Below, one piece after another: positions 9,229 through 17,052 of a stretch of 64,000 nucleotides of DNA. The stretch spans positions 1 to 64,000 of the forward strand of contig JBASFK010000004.1 of assembly GCA_049652985.1 (NCBI GenBank), given 5' to 3'. The position numbers were made by a program, and so were the translations under genes. The notes beneath the pieces were generated by a model. It saw nothing but the letters and a program-made list of their open reading frames with translations. It was not told where the DNA came from and searched no databases. The DNA comes from UBA7657 sp049652985 (GTDB taxonomy: Bacteria > Pseudomonadota > Alphaproteobacteria > Micavibrionales > Micavibrionaceae). Positions within the stretch are counted from its first letter, which is position 1, and every line of letters begins with the position of its first letter.

Positions 9229-10509
9229 CTATCGAGATATTGATGAAATGATTTTCCTCAAAATACCAGAGGGTGCATATATCCGGGGCTGGCGTGATCG
9301 TTTCGGAAGGGGCTTTAATAAATTACGTTCTGCCATCCGCCGTAACGCCTGATTATATTTTTGATCCTGATTTTCTACGACCAGCTTATTAACAAGAAGG
9401 TTTTCAATGACACGATGGATAATCATCTCATCCTGCGCCGCCATATAGGAAATAGCCGCCAGCGTGTTTATCAACCCAAACCGCCGCAATACGTTCTTCT
9501 TATAAGACTTATGGGCCGCCCGCAAAGGAAGCATCTCATCCTGCGCCATTTCTGCGAGAGCTTCTATCATCGAGAATAATGACGATAGATTACCACGAGG
9601 AAAGCGCCTATCTGTTAAAGCCTTATTATAGATTGATTTTGGATAGGTCGTAAAACGACATTCAACGCGGATACGACTCTGTGTTTTCGCATAAACCGCA
9701 ATCGAGACGCCTTTCCGGCCCGGCTCAAAAATATATGAAGCAAATGATGCTTCCTGATCGATTTCCTTTAAATGTATTCTTCTCCTATGCCTGCGAAAAT
9801 AATGTGCGGCATGATTACAAAAGCTTTCGACGACCAGTGGCGCATTAACCGCTCGATATTCCCAATAAACCTCAAGACTTTTAACGGTCCATGCACCGGG
9901 ATGCTCAAAAACAAAAATATCACGGGTCGAATAGCGTTCTATATCCACCTGTATAACTTCAATAGCTCTTTCAACCGCTCTGGAACAAATCTCACGCCAA
10001 TTCTCATCCAGCGCCTCATCTAGTCGATCATCAATTACCAAGTTGTCATTATGGTCGAGGCATTCCCGGAGGATTTTAGCCTGTTCTGACTCATAAGTTT
10101 TTAAATCGCTATAACTTGCACGCTCGCGGCGCTGTGGGGGATTGTTCGCGAAATAGCGGGTTGGGTTGATGGATAAATGGGCCTTAATACGAGGCACGCT
10201 TCTCCCGCCCGAAATGACTTGTAGCTTACCATCAAACAACCATCTGCCACGCCCAGCTTTTCTTTTGGCTATTCTCAATGCCGGAAAATCCGCACTGCCG
10301 TCGCTATTTAGTAAGCGGCTCCTACGAGCTATCCGCCGAAATTCTTCGTTTATGACTCTCGTGTCAGCATTATCTACCCAACCTAACTCTAAAGTTATTT
10401 CTAACTTGTCGTACCGCGCCCGCCGCACTGGGAAATTGAACCCCGCGTCAAACGAGGGCAAATCGATTTTGGGGTTTTCACGTTTTCTTGCGGGGCGCGA
10501 CATATACAA
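9229..10509 (-). CDS. Unknown island protein, possible DNA-binding C-terminus
   Basis: 426 residues, family not recognised. The N-terminal 20 residues are basic. A middle stretch contains LSINPTRYFANN (about 125-137), which superficially recalls filamentous-phage or plasmid replication initiators, and the C-terminal third is Arg/Lys-rich with helices that could form a winged helix (about 345-420). No Walker, nuclease or HUH motif is evident. It starts 33 bp after the RloC-like ATPase and so is probably co-expressed with it. It could be a replication-type protein of the element or a partner of the ATPase; the sequence does not decide. Confidence 0.55.
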   Translation of the reverse strand: MYMSRPARKRENPKIDLPSFDAGFNFPVRRARYDKLEITLELGWVDNADTRVINEEFRRIARRSRLLNSDGSADFPALRIAKRKAGRGRWLFDGKLQVISGGRSVPRIKAHLSINPTRYFANNPPQRRERASYSDLKTYESEQAKILRECLDHNDNLVIDDRLDEALDENWREICSRAVERAIEVIQVDIERYSTRDIFVFEHPGAWTVKSLEVYWEYRAVNAPLVVESFCNHAAHYFRRHRRRIHLKEIDQEASFASYIFEPGRKGVSIAVYAKTQSRIRVECRFTTYPKSIYNKALTDRRFPRGNLSSLFSMIEALAEMAQDEMLPLRAAHKSYKKNVLRRFGLINTLAAISYMAAQDEMIIHRVIENLLVNKLVVENQDQKYNQALRRMAERNLLKPLPKRSRQPRIYAPSGILRKIISSISR

Positions 10510-10542
10510 ATCTTTAAAAAAGAATTCCCTCTATAGAAGGGG

Positions 10543-12831
10543 CTACGGACCGCCCGTTCCAGTTGCTGACTGACTCGTTGGTGGCGCAAGAAGTTTCATC
10601 ATTTCGTCGTAATGTTTTTTATCTTCGCTTTCGATCAGTTCCATGACATCGGCCAGGATTTGCGGGGTTTCTGACAGAATGGAAGTATCATGCTCTGGCT
10701 CTGAAACGTGGTCGTCATGCGAATTCACATGTAAGAACCGTATGATCCTCGTCTTTTTCGCTGTATCAAAAGTCAGGCTTTCAAGTTTTTCATTTAAACC
10801 GTCATGTGCGCCGGGTAAACGAAAAGCCAAGAATGCTTCCAACAAGCGGCGGGCAACGTTCGGCATATGATAATATTGCTCAAGGCCACCGCCGCTCGTA
10901 CTCAGCGATGCCTTATAAGTTAAGCTAAACAAATATTGATATTCGGACTCATAATCGAGCAAGAGAGGGTCAAGTTTTTGTAGGCGGCTTACGCGCCCGC
11001 TACTCTCAATGGAACATACCGTCTGATAAAAAGAGGCTTCTTTCCCGATCTTTTTCTTCCGTCTATTTACATGGGTAAACCAATTTTTCACTTGTCGAAA
11101 AAATGAGAAGTTATGCGTCAAAATGAAAAGCTGTTTGGCAGATTTAGTGCGCTCCTTTATAAAGCTGAAGGCGTAAAACAGCGCGGTATCGTCAAGACTG
11201 CAAACCGGATCATCAATCACAACAATGCCGTTTTTGATATCAAAGCTTCTATCTTCAAGCGTCTTCAGAAAGTGAAGCAGAGCAATAGCTGTTTTTTCAC
11301 CTTCGCTTAGCGCCCGCGCCGGTTCTGCGCCGCGCATGATATTGTACCCTGTATTAGTAGCACCCGTTGTGAATTCCAGTTCGCTGTGACCTAAATATTT
11401 CTTTAAATCCTTGTTGATGTCTTCGGCGGGCTTTTTATGCTCAATAATTTCTTGTTCAAGAACACTAATATCTTCCGCCGCCTTTAAAATAGATTTTTCC
11501 AGCAGATGCAATTCTTCTTCCGATTTTCCTAGCGCCGCTTTTTGAGTCTCATACTCTTTTATACATTCAGCGGCCTTCGCGTACCTGATTTCTTGCTTCG
11601 CCCCTGAAACAGCTTGATTGAAATCATCGGTGCGGACGTTGTGTTCCGCTATAACCCCATTGATACCATCGAGAGAAACTATTCCCTTATTCGGAATTTC
11701 CAAATCAAAGGACATCCCCTCAAAGGGTTTTCCTTTTTTCTTCTCAACTGCCGCAGACAACTTCAGTAGAAATTCAATGTATTGATTTATCAGACCATCA
11801 AAGCTTTGACACTCAAGCTGATATTTTTCGATGAGATCAGGATAGAGTTGCGCCGGACTACGTTTCTGAGCCACCTTAAGCGCCTCAACGGTTGCGGTGA
11901 TTACCCCGGTCATTTCCTTTAAAGCAGTATCGAGAACTATATATTCATCGTTAAAGTGCCCTTCTAAATCTTTTAGCCTTTGCGCCGGAAGTTTTTGTTC
12001 ACAGAATTGGCAATTCTCGGCCTTATGATCCTTATGAATTCCCACGCCTTCTTTAACCCAATCCGCCAGCTTTTCATTCTTGGTTAAGGCTTCAATCGTT
12101 TGGGAAACCACTGTCTTCTGAAGCAATTTTTTTGCATCAGAAATCAGGAGAGAAAAATCAGGAGAGGAAAATTTTTCTATATCTATTTTTGGCTGGGCGG
12201 TGCCTGAAACTATCGTTTTCAGGCTGGCAATTTGCTCCTCGGTTCTTAAATGCTTATCGCTTGAGCCTTCAGTGATGAGAGCTTCGCAGTCCACGGAGAA
12301 ATGACTTTTGTTATAAGTATTTTGGCTTGTAATGCCCGCCCAGCCGCGCACCTCTGATGCCTTGCTCTGACAGAGATCGGCCAATTCCTTGTCTTTCTTG
12401 CCAACCTCTGTCTTTTTTGTAACAGCTTGCGTTTTTAAATCGTCCAGCGCCTCTTTTTGAGCATCCAAATCCTTCTGCTTTTCTATATTTTCTTCGCCGA
12501 TAAAGAAAATCGGCGTTGCGCCGCCATCCGCAAAAACATTCTTTTCAATAAACGATTTGTTAAAAACCCGGACAGAAGGCGGAGATTGATCGGTAACGAT
12601 GCTCGCATTCGTAAGAGTTCGGCCAGCATAGACAAAAGAAAAGTCGCTAATCCCATCCTCACCGATGGATAGCCGCTTTTCGATCATGTGCATAATATCG
12701 GACAGCGTGGTTTTTCCGGAACCGTTCCAGCCATAAATGAGATTGAAATCCAAAAATTCTTCCAGCGCCGTCGGCCATGGAAAGCTTTTGAATGTTCTGG
12801 CGTTGATCCTATTAAATTTCTGAATTTTCAT
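10543..12831 (-). CDS. RloC/PrrC-like AAA_13 ATPase, candidate anticodon nuclease
   Basis: 762 residues. Walker A GWNGSGKT (34-41) follows a beta-strand start typical of SMC/Rad50-like ATPases. Long coiled coils flank a CQFC zinc-hook motif near 274-277. The ABC signature LSEGEK is near 505, Walker B VVIDDP near 537, and the His switch ILTHN near 575. This domain order is that of AAA_13 proteins such as RloC, where ATPase heads control a C-terminal HEPN-type tRNA anticodon nuclease. The C-terminus has ARRLLEAF (about 657) and RFLHVNSHDD (about 700), matching the Arg-x3-Glu...His pattern of PrrC/RloC. Nuclease function is inferred. No restriction-modification genes are nearby, so it would be a standalone phage-defence gene. 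The C-terminal tail is low complexity. Confidence 0.75.
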   Translation of the reverse strand: MKIQKFNRINARTFKSFPWPTALEEFLDFNLIYGWNGSGKTTLSDIMHMIEKRLSIGEDGISDFSFVYAGRTLTNASIVTDQSPPSVRVFNKSFIEKNVFADGGATPIFFIGEENIEKQKDLDAQKEALDDLKTQAVTKKTEVGKKDKELADLCQSKASEVRGWAGITSQNTYNKSHFSVDCEALITEGSSDKHLRTEEQIASLKTIVSGTAQPKIDIEKFSSPDFSLLISDAKKLLQKTVVSQTIEALTKNEKLADWVKEGVGIHKDHKAENCQFCEQKLPAQRLKDLEGHFNDEYIVLDTALKEMTGVITATVEALKVAQKRSPAQLYPDLIEKYQLECQSFDGLINQYIEFLLKLSAAVEKKKGKPFEGMSFDLEIPNKGIVSLDGINGVIAEHNVRTDDFNQAVSGAKQEIRYAKAAECIKEYETQKAALGKSEEELHLLEKSILKAAEDISVLEQEIIEHKKPAEDINKDLKKYLGHSELEFTTGATNTGYNIMRGAEPARALSEGEKTAIALLHFLKTLEDRSFDIKNGIVVIDDPVCSLDDTALFYAFSFIKERTKSAKQLFILTHNFSFFRQVKNWFTHVNRRKKKIGKEASFYQTVCSIESSGRVSRLQKLDPLLLDYESEYQYLFSLTYKASLSTSGGGLEQYYHMPNVARRLLEAFLAFRLPGAHDGLNEKLESLTFDTAKKTRIIRFLHVNSHDDHVSEPEHDTSILSETPQILADVMELIESEDKKHYDEMMKLLAPPTSQSATGTGGP

Positions 12832-12844
12832 GATGCCATTAAAA

Positions 12845-12860
12845 GTGACTTCACAGTCAC
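12845..12860. promoter_or_regulatory. Palindrome upstream of the RloC-like gene
   Basis: GTGACT-TCAC-AGTCAC, perfect 6-bp arms, ends 14 bp before the ATG of the ATPase gene where no clear ribosome site is seen. It could be an operator or an RNA hairpin limiting translation of a potentially toxic protein. Confidence 0.4.
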
Positions 12861-13083
12861 CTGTTCCAATTAAATAGCTGGTTTAAATTACTGACCTTAC
12901 GGGGCTAATGACAGGGGAAAATTAAAACGCCATTTGTCGGCCTGTAAAAGGCAGTGTAATGGGCATGGAGAGGTAGAAGCAGGTACAGCCGCGCTAATAT
13001 CCAGCCCTGCGACGACTTAACGGCGGCCAAACAACATAAATCTAGAAATTATTGCCATAATGGTACATGCGCTGGCACTCAAT

Positions 13084-13320
13084 TTAGGCCTTGGATTTGG
13101 CGATGATTTCTTGCGCCTTTGGCGTATGGGCAGGGATCATGGCCGCTCCCCCGCACTCCGGGCACTTATTCCCGCCGCCATGCCTCCAGAGATGATAAAT
13201 CAGCCCCGGTATCAGATAGAAAAGCCAAAGGATCAACTCAATCGCTCCCGATCCTTTCGGCTTGGGCTTGCCGACAAAATGACAGGCCGTACAAACGCTC
13301 ATTTGAATTTTCTTAGCCAT
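13084..13320 (-). CDS. Small zinc-ribbon membrane protein
   Basis: 78 residues with CTAC near residue 9 and CPEC near 53, a split CxxC pair expected to bind zinc, separated by a hydrophobic segment (about 27-45, ELILWLFYLIPGLIYHLW) that probably enters the membrane. Small proteins of this layout are common in phages and integrative elements, but I know no assigned function. It is 3 bp downstream of the lipoprotein gene on the same strand, so the two likely form an operon. No DNA-binding domain beyond the ribbon is visible. Confidence 0.6.
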   Translation of the reverse strand: MAKKIQMSVCTACHFVGKPKPKGSGAIELILWLFYLIPGLIYHLWRHGGGNKCPECGGAAMIPAHTPKAQEIIAKSKA

Positions 13321-13323
13321 CGT

Positions 13324-13677
13324 TTATTCCTTTCCACACATTTCAGCACGTTCAAAAATCCTCTCACCAAACTTCGTCCAGTAATCTCCGACATTAGAAT
13401 AGCGGGCGAGAGTTTTATTTCCTTTTTTAGTCATGACAAATTCCCAGAGTCCGGGCGATCCGAAATAACCCTCCTCATCAGTCAAAAGCGTTTCCAGCGG
13501 CGGAGAAAGACGAGCGCCGCGCATATAGCACGCATAAAATTTTGGCAAAGGAACTTCATAAGTTTTTTCGCGGTGATGAGCTTGTGCTTTGAAAGCCTCA
13601 GGGTCATGGACCGCAACTGTGCAAGCGGACAGCGCCAGCATTGATAACAAAATTAAATTTTTTAAATTACGTTTCAT
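13324..13677 (-). CDS. Small lipoprotein, unknown function
   Basis: 117 residues beginning with a lipoprotein signal peptide; the lipobox LSAC places the lipidated Cys at residue 19. The mature part has no motif I recognise and contains a second Cys near residue 58. It is co-oriented with the zinc-ribbon gene 3 bp downstream. The start has GGGAG about 6 nt upstream. A 6-bp-arm hairpin (13704-13719) lies in its leader. Confidence 0.6.
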   Translation of the reverse strand: MKRNLKNLILLSMLALSACTVAVHDPEAFKAQAHHREKTYEVPLPKFYACYMRGARLSPPLETLLTDEEGYFGSPGLWEFVMTKKGNKTLARYSNVGDYWTKFGERIFERAEMCGKE

Positions 13678-14015
13678 GTTTTCTCCCTTAAAGCGAAACG
13701 GCCTCCAGATTTCTCTGGAAGCCGGGGAGTTAATTACCGCTACATGAACGGCGCAGAGTATTTGCTTGCGCTATTATATTCCTCCACCTCCCCGACCATA
13801 AGTCGAGAAGGCATCATTGGATTACGGCTCGATGCTAGAAGCCGCATGTAAGGGGTAATTACGCCCCGGCACGCCCCTATAAGGACGCGCTAACGTGGAC
13901 AATATCATTGAAAATTCGAGTTATCCAAGTGGAAATGCAGAACAGCGAGTTTGTCCGGAAATGAGTCAACTGGACTTCCAATTCTTCGCGGCTTTATAAG
14001 CGGCTGAACCGGGGT
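13678..14015. other. Non-coding gap before the integrase gene
   Basis: About 340 bp without a credible gene on either strand. It contains TCCAGA-tttc-TCTGGA (13704-13719), a small hairpin in the leader of the lipoprotein gene, and near its right edge the TGAACC...GGTTCA repeat. I see no tRNA, attachment repeat or recognisable promoter. Confidence 0.5.
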
Positions 14016-14018
14016 TCA
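14005..14018. repeat. TGAACC-GG-GGTTCA inverted repeat, copy 2
   Basis: Same 14-mer as at 8046-8059. Here it overlaps the integrase stop codon (14016-14018). The two copies lie directly behind the two recombinase genes of the island. Confidence 0.5.
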
Positions 14019-15800
14019 ATTATCCTCGCCTGTCGGCATTAAATGGGACAAATCGACTCTAAAATCCATTTTTTCAACGAACGGGTACAACTCAGAAGGA
14101 GAGAAATCGTGTCCATATCCTTTGCGGCTTCCACGAAGATTTCCTGTCGTATTCCGCCCATCCAAAGGGTCCATAGCCTCTACTGAGATACCCGGAACTC
14201 TCCGCAAGGCATCGACATAATTATGGCGCAAAGAATGAAAAGTTAATTGAGAACCTTTTTTCAATCCAATGTTCGTTAAAAGCTTAGAAAAATTCCGACT
14301 GAAATTTTTTGTAATTTTTCCATTCTCCGGAAAAGTAATACCATCGAATAATCTTTCATCGCCATCAGCAAACAATTTTCGCTTCTCGCAATACGTCAGA
14401 AAACCCAAAGCCTTCAATGTAGGATGAATAGGTATCTTTCTCGCGCTTTGTTCATTCTTTATACTTTTCCCATCCTCTTTATTTATGTCGATGTAAAAAA
14501 CATCACGATCTGATTTGATATCTTTTATCTGAAGATAAAGAGCTTCTCCTAAACGCACCCCCGCAAATAATCCCACTAACGGTATCCAATAATTTCCATT
14601 CCTTTTTAGGAGATCACCCGCCAGCCAAAGTTCACGGTTCTCATATTTATGACCCGTGAAAAGAGGGCATGAAAATAACGCTCTCAGTTCTTCAGAAGTG
14701 TATGGCCGTCGTTTTTCTTGTTTTACTTTTCCACTTCGCTTCGTATTTAACTTTATATTTGCCAAAATGTTTAAGGACATATATTCGCGCTCTTTACACC
14801 ATTCAAAAAACGCCCGGATTGCCATCCAATAATTAAAAACGGTTTGCCCCGATATTCTTTCGTACTCACCCTGCTTTCCCGCCAGAAAATTCTTTAAAGG
14901 GACATCAGCATAAAGTTTTTTGTAATTTGTTGGAATTTCCCAGAGAGCATCCTCTAATTTTATTCCATCTTGTTTGGATAGGCTTTTCAGAGATGTATTC
15001 TTGCCTAAGATATCTGTAAGTCGCTCCATGTAGGCACGATTGGCTTGATGCCAGTCTTTCGTTTCCCTACGCTTGTATTTAAAATACAACTCCACGGCTT
15101 CGGACAAATCGAATGGTTTCCTTTCAGGATTGCCGCCATGATAAGGCTTATCAGCATACTCAAGATATAGATCACCATCCGGCTTCCGAAGATAATCATA
15201 GCAACCTTCAAAAAAATCATTTTGGATATTCATTCCCTTATGATCACGGCGGATATAAGCGATATGAAGGCGAGAAGCCTCAAGGTGAGCCTCCATTATG
15301 CCTTTAAGAAGTTCCTTATAAAGATTGTCTAAATGCGAAATATCATACTGCTTCCACGCCAATAGTTCTTTTGCGACCTTTTCTTGATGAGGGGTATTCT
15401 TCCAACCAAACTGTAAATCTTTTAATCGCTGATAATCCCCCTCTAAGTTTTCAAGGCCATTGTGCAAATCCTCGGTAGTTTCCGTACCCTCCGCCAAATC
15501 GTGCCGCGCCATCCAGATACGCTCCTCCGCCTCCATTAGACATTTCTCGAAATGGTTGCGGATCAAAAGATCGATATCTTGGCTGGTTGGGATCATTGCC
15601 CGAATATATTCAAAATATTTTTGAACAAACAGGGTGTATTTTTGGCCTAAAAAACAAGCCAATCTATAATCTCCTGTTCGAAGTGATTTTTTATACCCGC
15701 GCCGACCTAAGACAGGCACTAAATTTAGCGGAACCGCTATCCTGAAATAATAAGTCCGCCCGCGAAATTGCAGATATGACGGTTGCGCTCGATATGGCAT
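14016..15800 (-). CDS. int: Tyrosine recombinase (integrase), DUF6538 type
   Basis: 594 residues. The N-terminus (about 8-60, RGRTYYFRIAVP then RRGYKKSLRTGD) matches the DUF6538-like arm-binding region found in many alphaproteobacterial integrases. A long helical insert (70-230) and a core-binding SAM-like domain (about 240-380) precede the catalytic domain: Arg in AGVRLGEAL (near 412), HSLRHN (near 520) and the likely Tyr nucleophile in SELYPF (near 576). It is encoded 95 bp from the tRNA-Thr att core and oriented away from the tRNA. Candidate arm sites lie directly upstream of its start, so it may repress its own promoter. It should catalyse integration and, with an excisionase not seen here, excision. 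Confidence 0.93.
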   Translation of the reverse strand: MPYRAQPSYLQFRGRTYYFRIAVPLNLVPVLGRRGYKKSLRTGDYRLACFLGQKYTLFVQKYFEYIRAMIPTSQDIDLLIRNHFEKCLMEAEERIWMARHDLAEGTETTEDLHNGLENLEGDYQRLKDLQFGWKNTPHQEKVAKELLAWKQYDISHLDNLYKELLKGIMEAHLEASRLHIAYIRRDHKGMNIQNDFFEGCYDYLRKPDGDLYLEYADKPYHGGNPERKPFDLSEAVELYFKYKRRETKDWHQANRAYMERLTDILGKNTSLKSLSKQDGIKLEDALWEIPTNYKKLYADVPLKNFLAGKQGEYERISGQTVFNYWMAIRAFFEWCKEREYMSLNILANIKLNTKRSGKVKQEKRRPYTSEELRALFSCPLFTGHKYENRELWLAGDLLKRNGNYWIPLVGLFAGVRLGEALYLQIKDIKSDRDVFYIDINKEDGKSIKNEQSARKIPIHPTLKALGFLTYCEKRKLFADGDERLFDGITFPENGKITKNFSRNFSKLLTNIGLKKGSQLTFHSLRHNYVDALRRVPGISVEAMDPLDGRNTTGNLRGSRKGYGHDFSPSELYPFVEKMDFRVDLSHLMPTGEDN

Positions 15801-15808
15801 CGATAATC

Positions 15809-15844
15809 TATGTCCCAGCCTATGTACCAGACGCTGGTAGGGAC
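15809..15844. other. Candidate integrase arm sites, tRNA-proximal end
   Basis: TATGTCCCAG (15809) and TATGTACCAG (15821), 12 bp apart, then TAGGGAC (15838-15844). This mirrors the distal end (201-230) in motif, spacing and orientation. It starts 9 bp upstream of the integrase ATG and ends 50 bp from the att core. Confidence 0.5.
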
Positions 15845-15894
15845 CATTTTCCGAGCATCGGAAAAGCGCGAATTTACAGGATTTCTAATAAAAG

Positions 15895-15913
15895 ATGGTG
15901 CCGTTGATAGGAA
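15895..15913. repeat. tRNA-proximal attachment site
   Basis: 19 bp identical to 115-133. It covers CCA, the discriminator base, the acceptor 3' strand and the 3' half of the T stem of tRNA-Thr, so integration regenerates a complete tRNA. Confidence 0.88.
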
Positions 15914-15970
15914 TTGAACCTCCGACCCCCGCATTACGAATGCGATGCTCTACCCCTGAGCTACAACGGC
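15896..15970 (-). tRNA. tRNA-Thr (anticodon CGT)
   Basis: 75 nt including encoded CCA. Acceptor arms GCCGTTG/CAACGGC pair perfectly, D arm GCTC/GAGC, anticodon loop TTCGTAA gives CGT, reading ACG (Thr). The T stem GGAGG/CCTAT has one G-A mismatch and one G-T wobble. The mismatched 3' side lies inside the att core, so it came with the island or reflects the original chromosomal end. It is the integration target of the island. Confidence 0.93.
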
Positions 15971-16045
15971 TTGCCGATTATCCAATACATGGAAAGCCCC
16001 TGCCTTTTCAATCCTTTTCAGGTCTGTAAATTAAAAAAGCCGGTT

Positions 16046-16747
16046 TTACGGAACTTCGGGTGAAAGTCGGCCCATTATAGTCTTGAATGCCTGGTCCATA
16101 TTTATCTTCGGACTGACCCCGTGCTCCCGGGCTTCCTGAAGATAGGTATAAGCCAGCTTGCGATCGGACGTGTTCGCCGCCCGGTAGACCATCAGGTCAC
16201 CGCGCAGCACAACACGAATTTCCGGATACTCGCCGCAGACAATGTTCAACTCGCTTCCGCGAAGATAATCCGCTCTCATGTTCTTTATAAAATCTACAGC
16301 CTCGAGAACCCCGACTTTGTCTTCTTCGCCTGTAAATTTTCCTTCGCAGTACCCGGCCATATAACGGAGAACATCATTACGTCCGTTGATATAGGCAACG
16401 CTGTGTTCGACAACATAGGCACGATAATCTTTTCCTTCGAAAAATTCATCGCCCATTCTTTCTGCCCCGATCGTATGTCTGTATTGCAGAGCTGGCGTAC
16501 AGCCGGCATTGGATAAGACGCGTAACGCCCGGATAGCCTCTTTATAAGTGCCATAGGCCGTCTCGGGCAATTTATTGAAAAACTGATTTAGTCTTTCATG
16601 GTTTCCCGTTGCAAATGAATTTACCTCACCGCGCGCCACCAGCTCCCTCGCCTCCTCGACAAGCGCGGACCCGCCAGTCTGGGCTTTACGCGCGAACAAC
16701 CCTGCAAGCCTGTCTGTAAGCCCCAAAAAATTCTTCAGTAAATACAT
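16046..16747 (-). CDS. Hypothetical protein, 233 residues
   Basis: Not recognised. No signal peptide; the sequence is mixed helical and soluble-looking, with a polar middle part containing several Tyr-rich stretches (RAYVVEHSVAYINGRNDVLRY, about 110-130, given here only as a region). It lies outside the island, between tRNA-Thr and the SRP RNA, and is transcribed alone, away from dnaX. A cytosolic protein is likely; no enzymatic motif is visible. Confidence 0.6.
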   Translation of the reverse strand: MYLLKNFLGLTDRLAGLFARKAQTGGSALVEEARELVARGEVNSFATGNHERLNQFFNKLPETAYGTYKEAIRALRVLSNAGCTPALQYRHTIGAERMGDEFFEGKDYRAYVVEHSVAYINGRNDVLRYMAGYCEGKFTGEEDKVGVLEAVDFIKNMRADYLRGSELNIVCGEYPEIRVVLRGDLMVYRAANTSDRKLAYTYLQEAREHGVSPKINMDQAFKTIMGRLSPEVP

Positions 16748-16896
16748 GTCTTCCTCGTTTATCGCTCCCGGAACCCGTTCATAATGCCTTTAACAGCCCC
16801 GGTCATATACTGGCAGACCTTCGCATATTTTATACATTATGTCAATTATATAGGGCCTTCTTCCGCTTGCGGATTAGCCCCCCACCCCTTATATGT

Positions 16897-16990
16897 ACCC
16901 CCGGAAGATCGGGGCGGATCTATCGCCAACCCGGTCAGAGCCGAAAGGCAGCAGCCGTAACGAATTTGGTTCGGGTCCGGTCTTCCACTT
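16897..16990 (+). ncRNA. ffs: Small SRP RNA (4.5S-like)
   Basis: The conserved SRP domain IV core is visible around 16932-16955: GGTCAGAGCC, then GAAAGGCAGCAGCC, matching the consensus GGTCAGG-CCGGAAGG-AGCAGCC. Outer arms GGAAGA (16903) and TCTTCC (16981) pair and give a hairpin of about 90 nt, followed by a T-run. It folds into one rod and binds Ffh for membrane targeting of ribosomes. A position directly upstream of dnaX is known for SRP RNA genes. Ends are estimated from the pairing, to within a few bases. Confidence 0.85.
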
Positions 16991-17052
16991 TTTCCCCGGA
17001 TATGTCCCCGGCTGCGTTTGCGGATTCGCGGGAATCGCTCTAGATAATATAT

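Larger units (their letters stand above)
115..15913. mobile_element. Integrative genomic island in tRNA-Thr(CGT)
   Basis: The island is bounded by an exact 19-bp direct repeat (115-133 and 15895-15913) that equals the last bases of the tRNA-Thr gene including its CCA. A tyrosine integrase (14016-15800) sits next to the intact tRNA, the usual layout for elements integrating into tRNA 3' ends. Cargo is a czc-type metal efflux operon, a serine resolvase, a RloC-like ATPase with two unknown genes, and small membrane or lipoprotein genes. No conjugation, relaxase or phage structural genes are visible, so it looks like a genomic island or an element mobilised in trans. Intergenic and coding sequence appears more AT-rich than the dnaX side; that is a reading impression and was not calculated. 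Confidence 0.9.

Noticed and set aside
115..15913. Prophage or conjugative element
   Set aside because: No capsid, tail, terminase, relaxase or type IV secretion gene is present between the att repeats.
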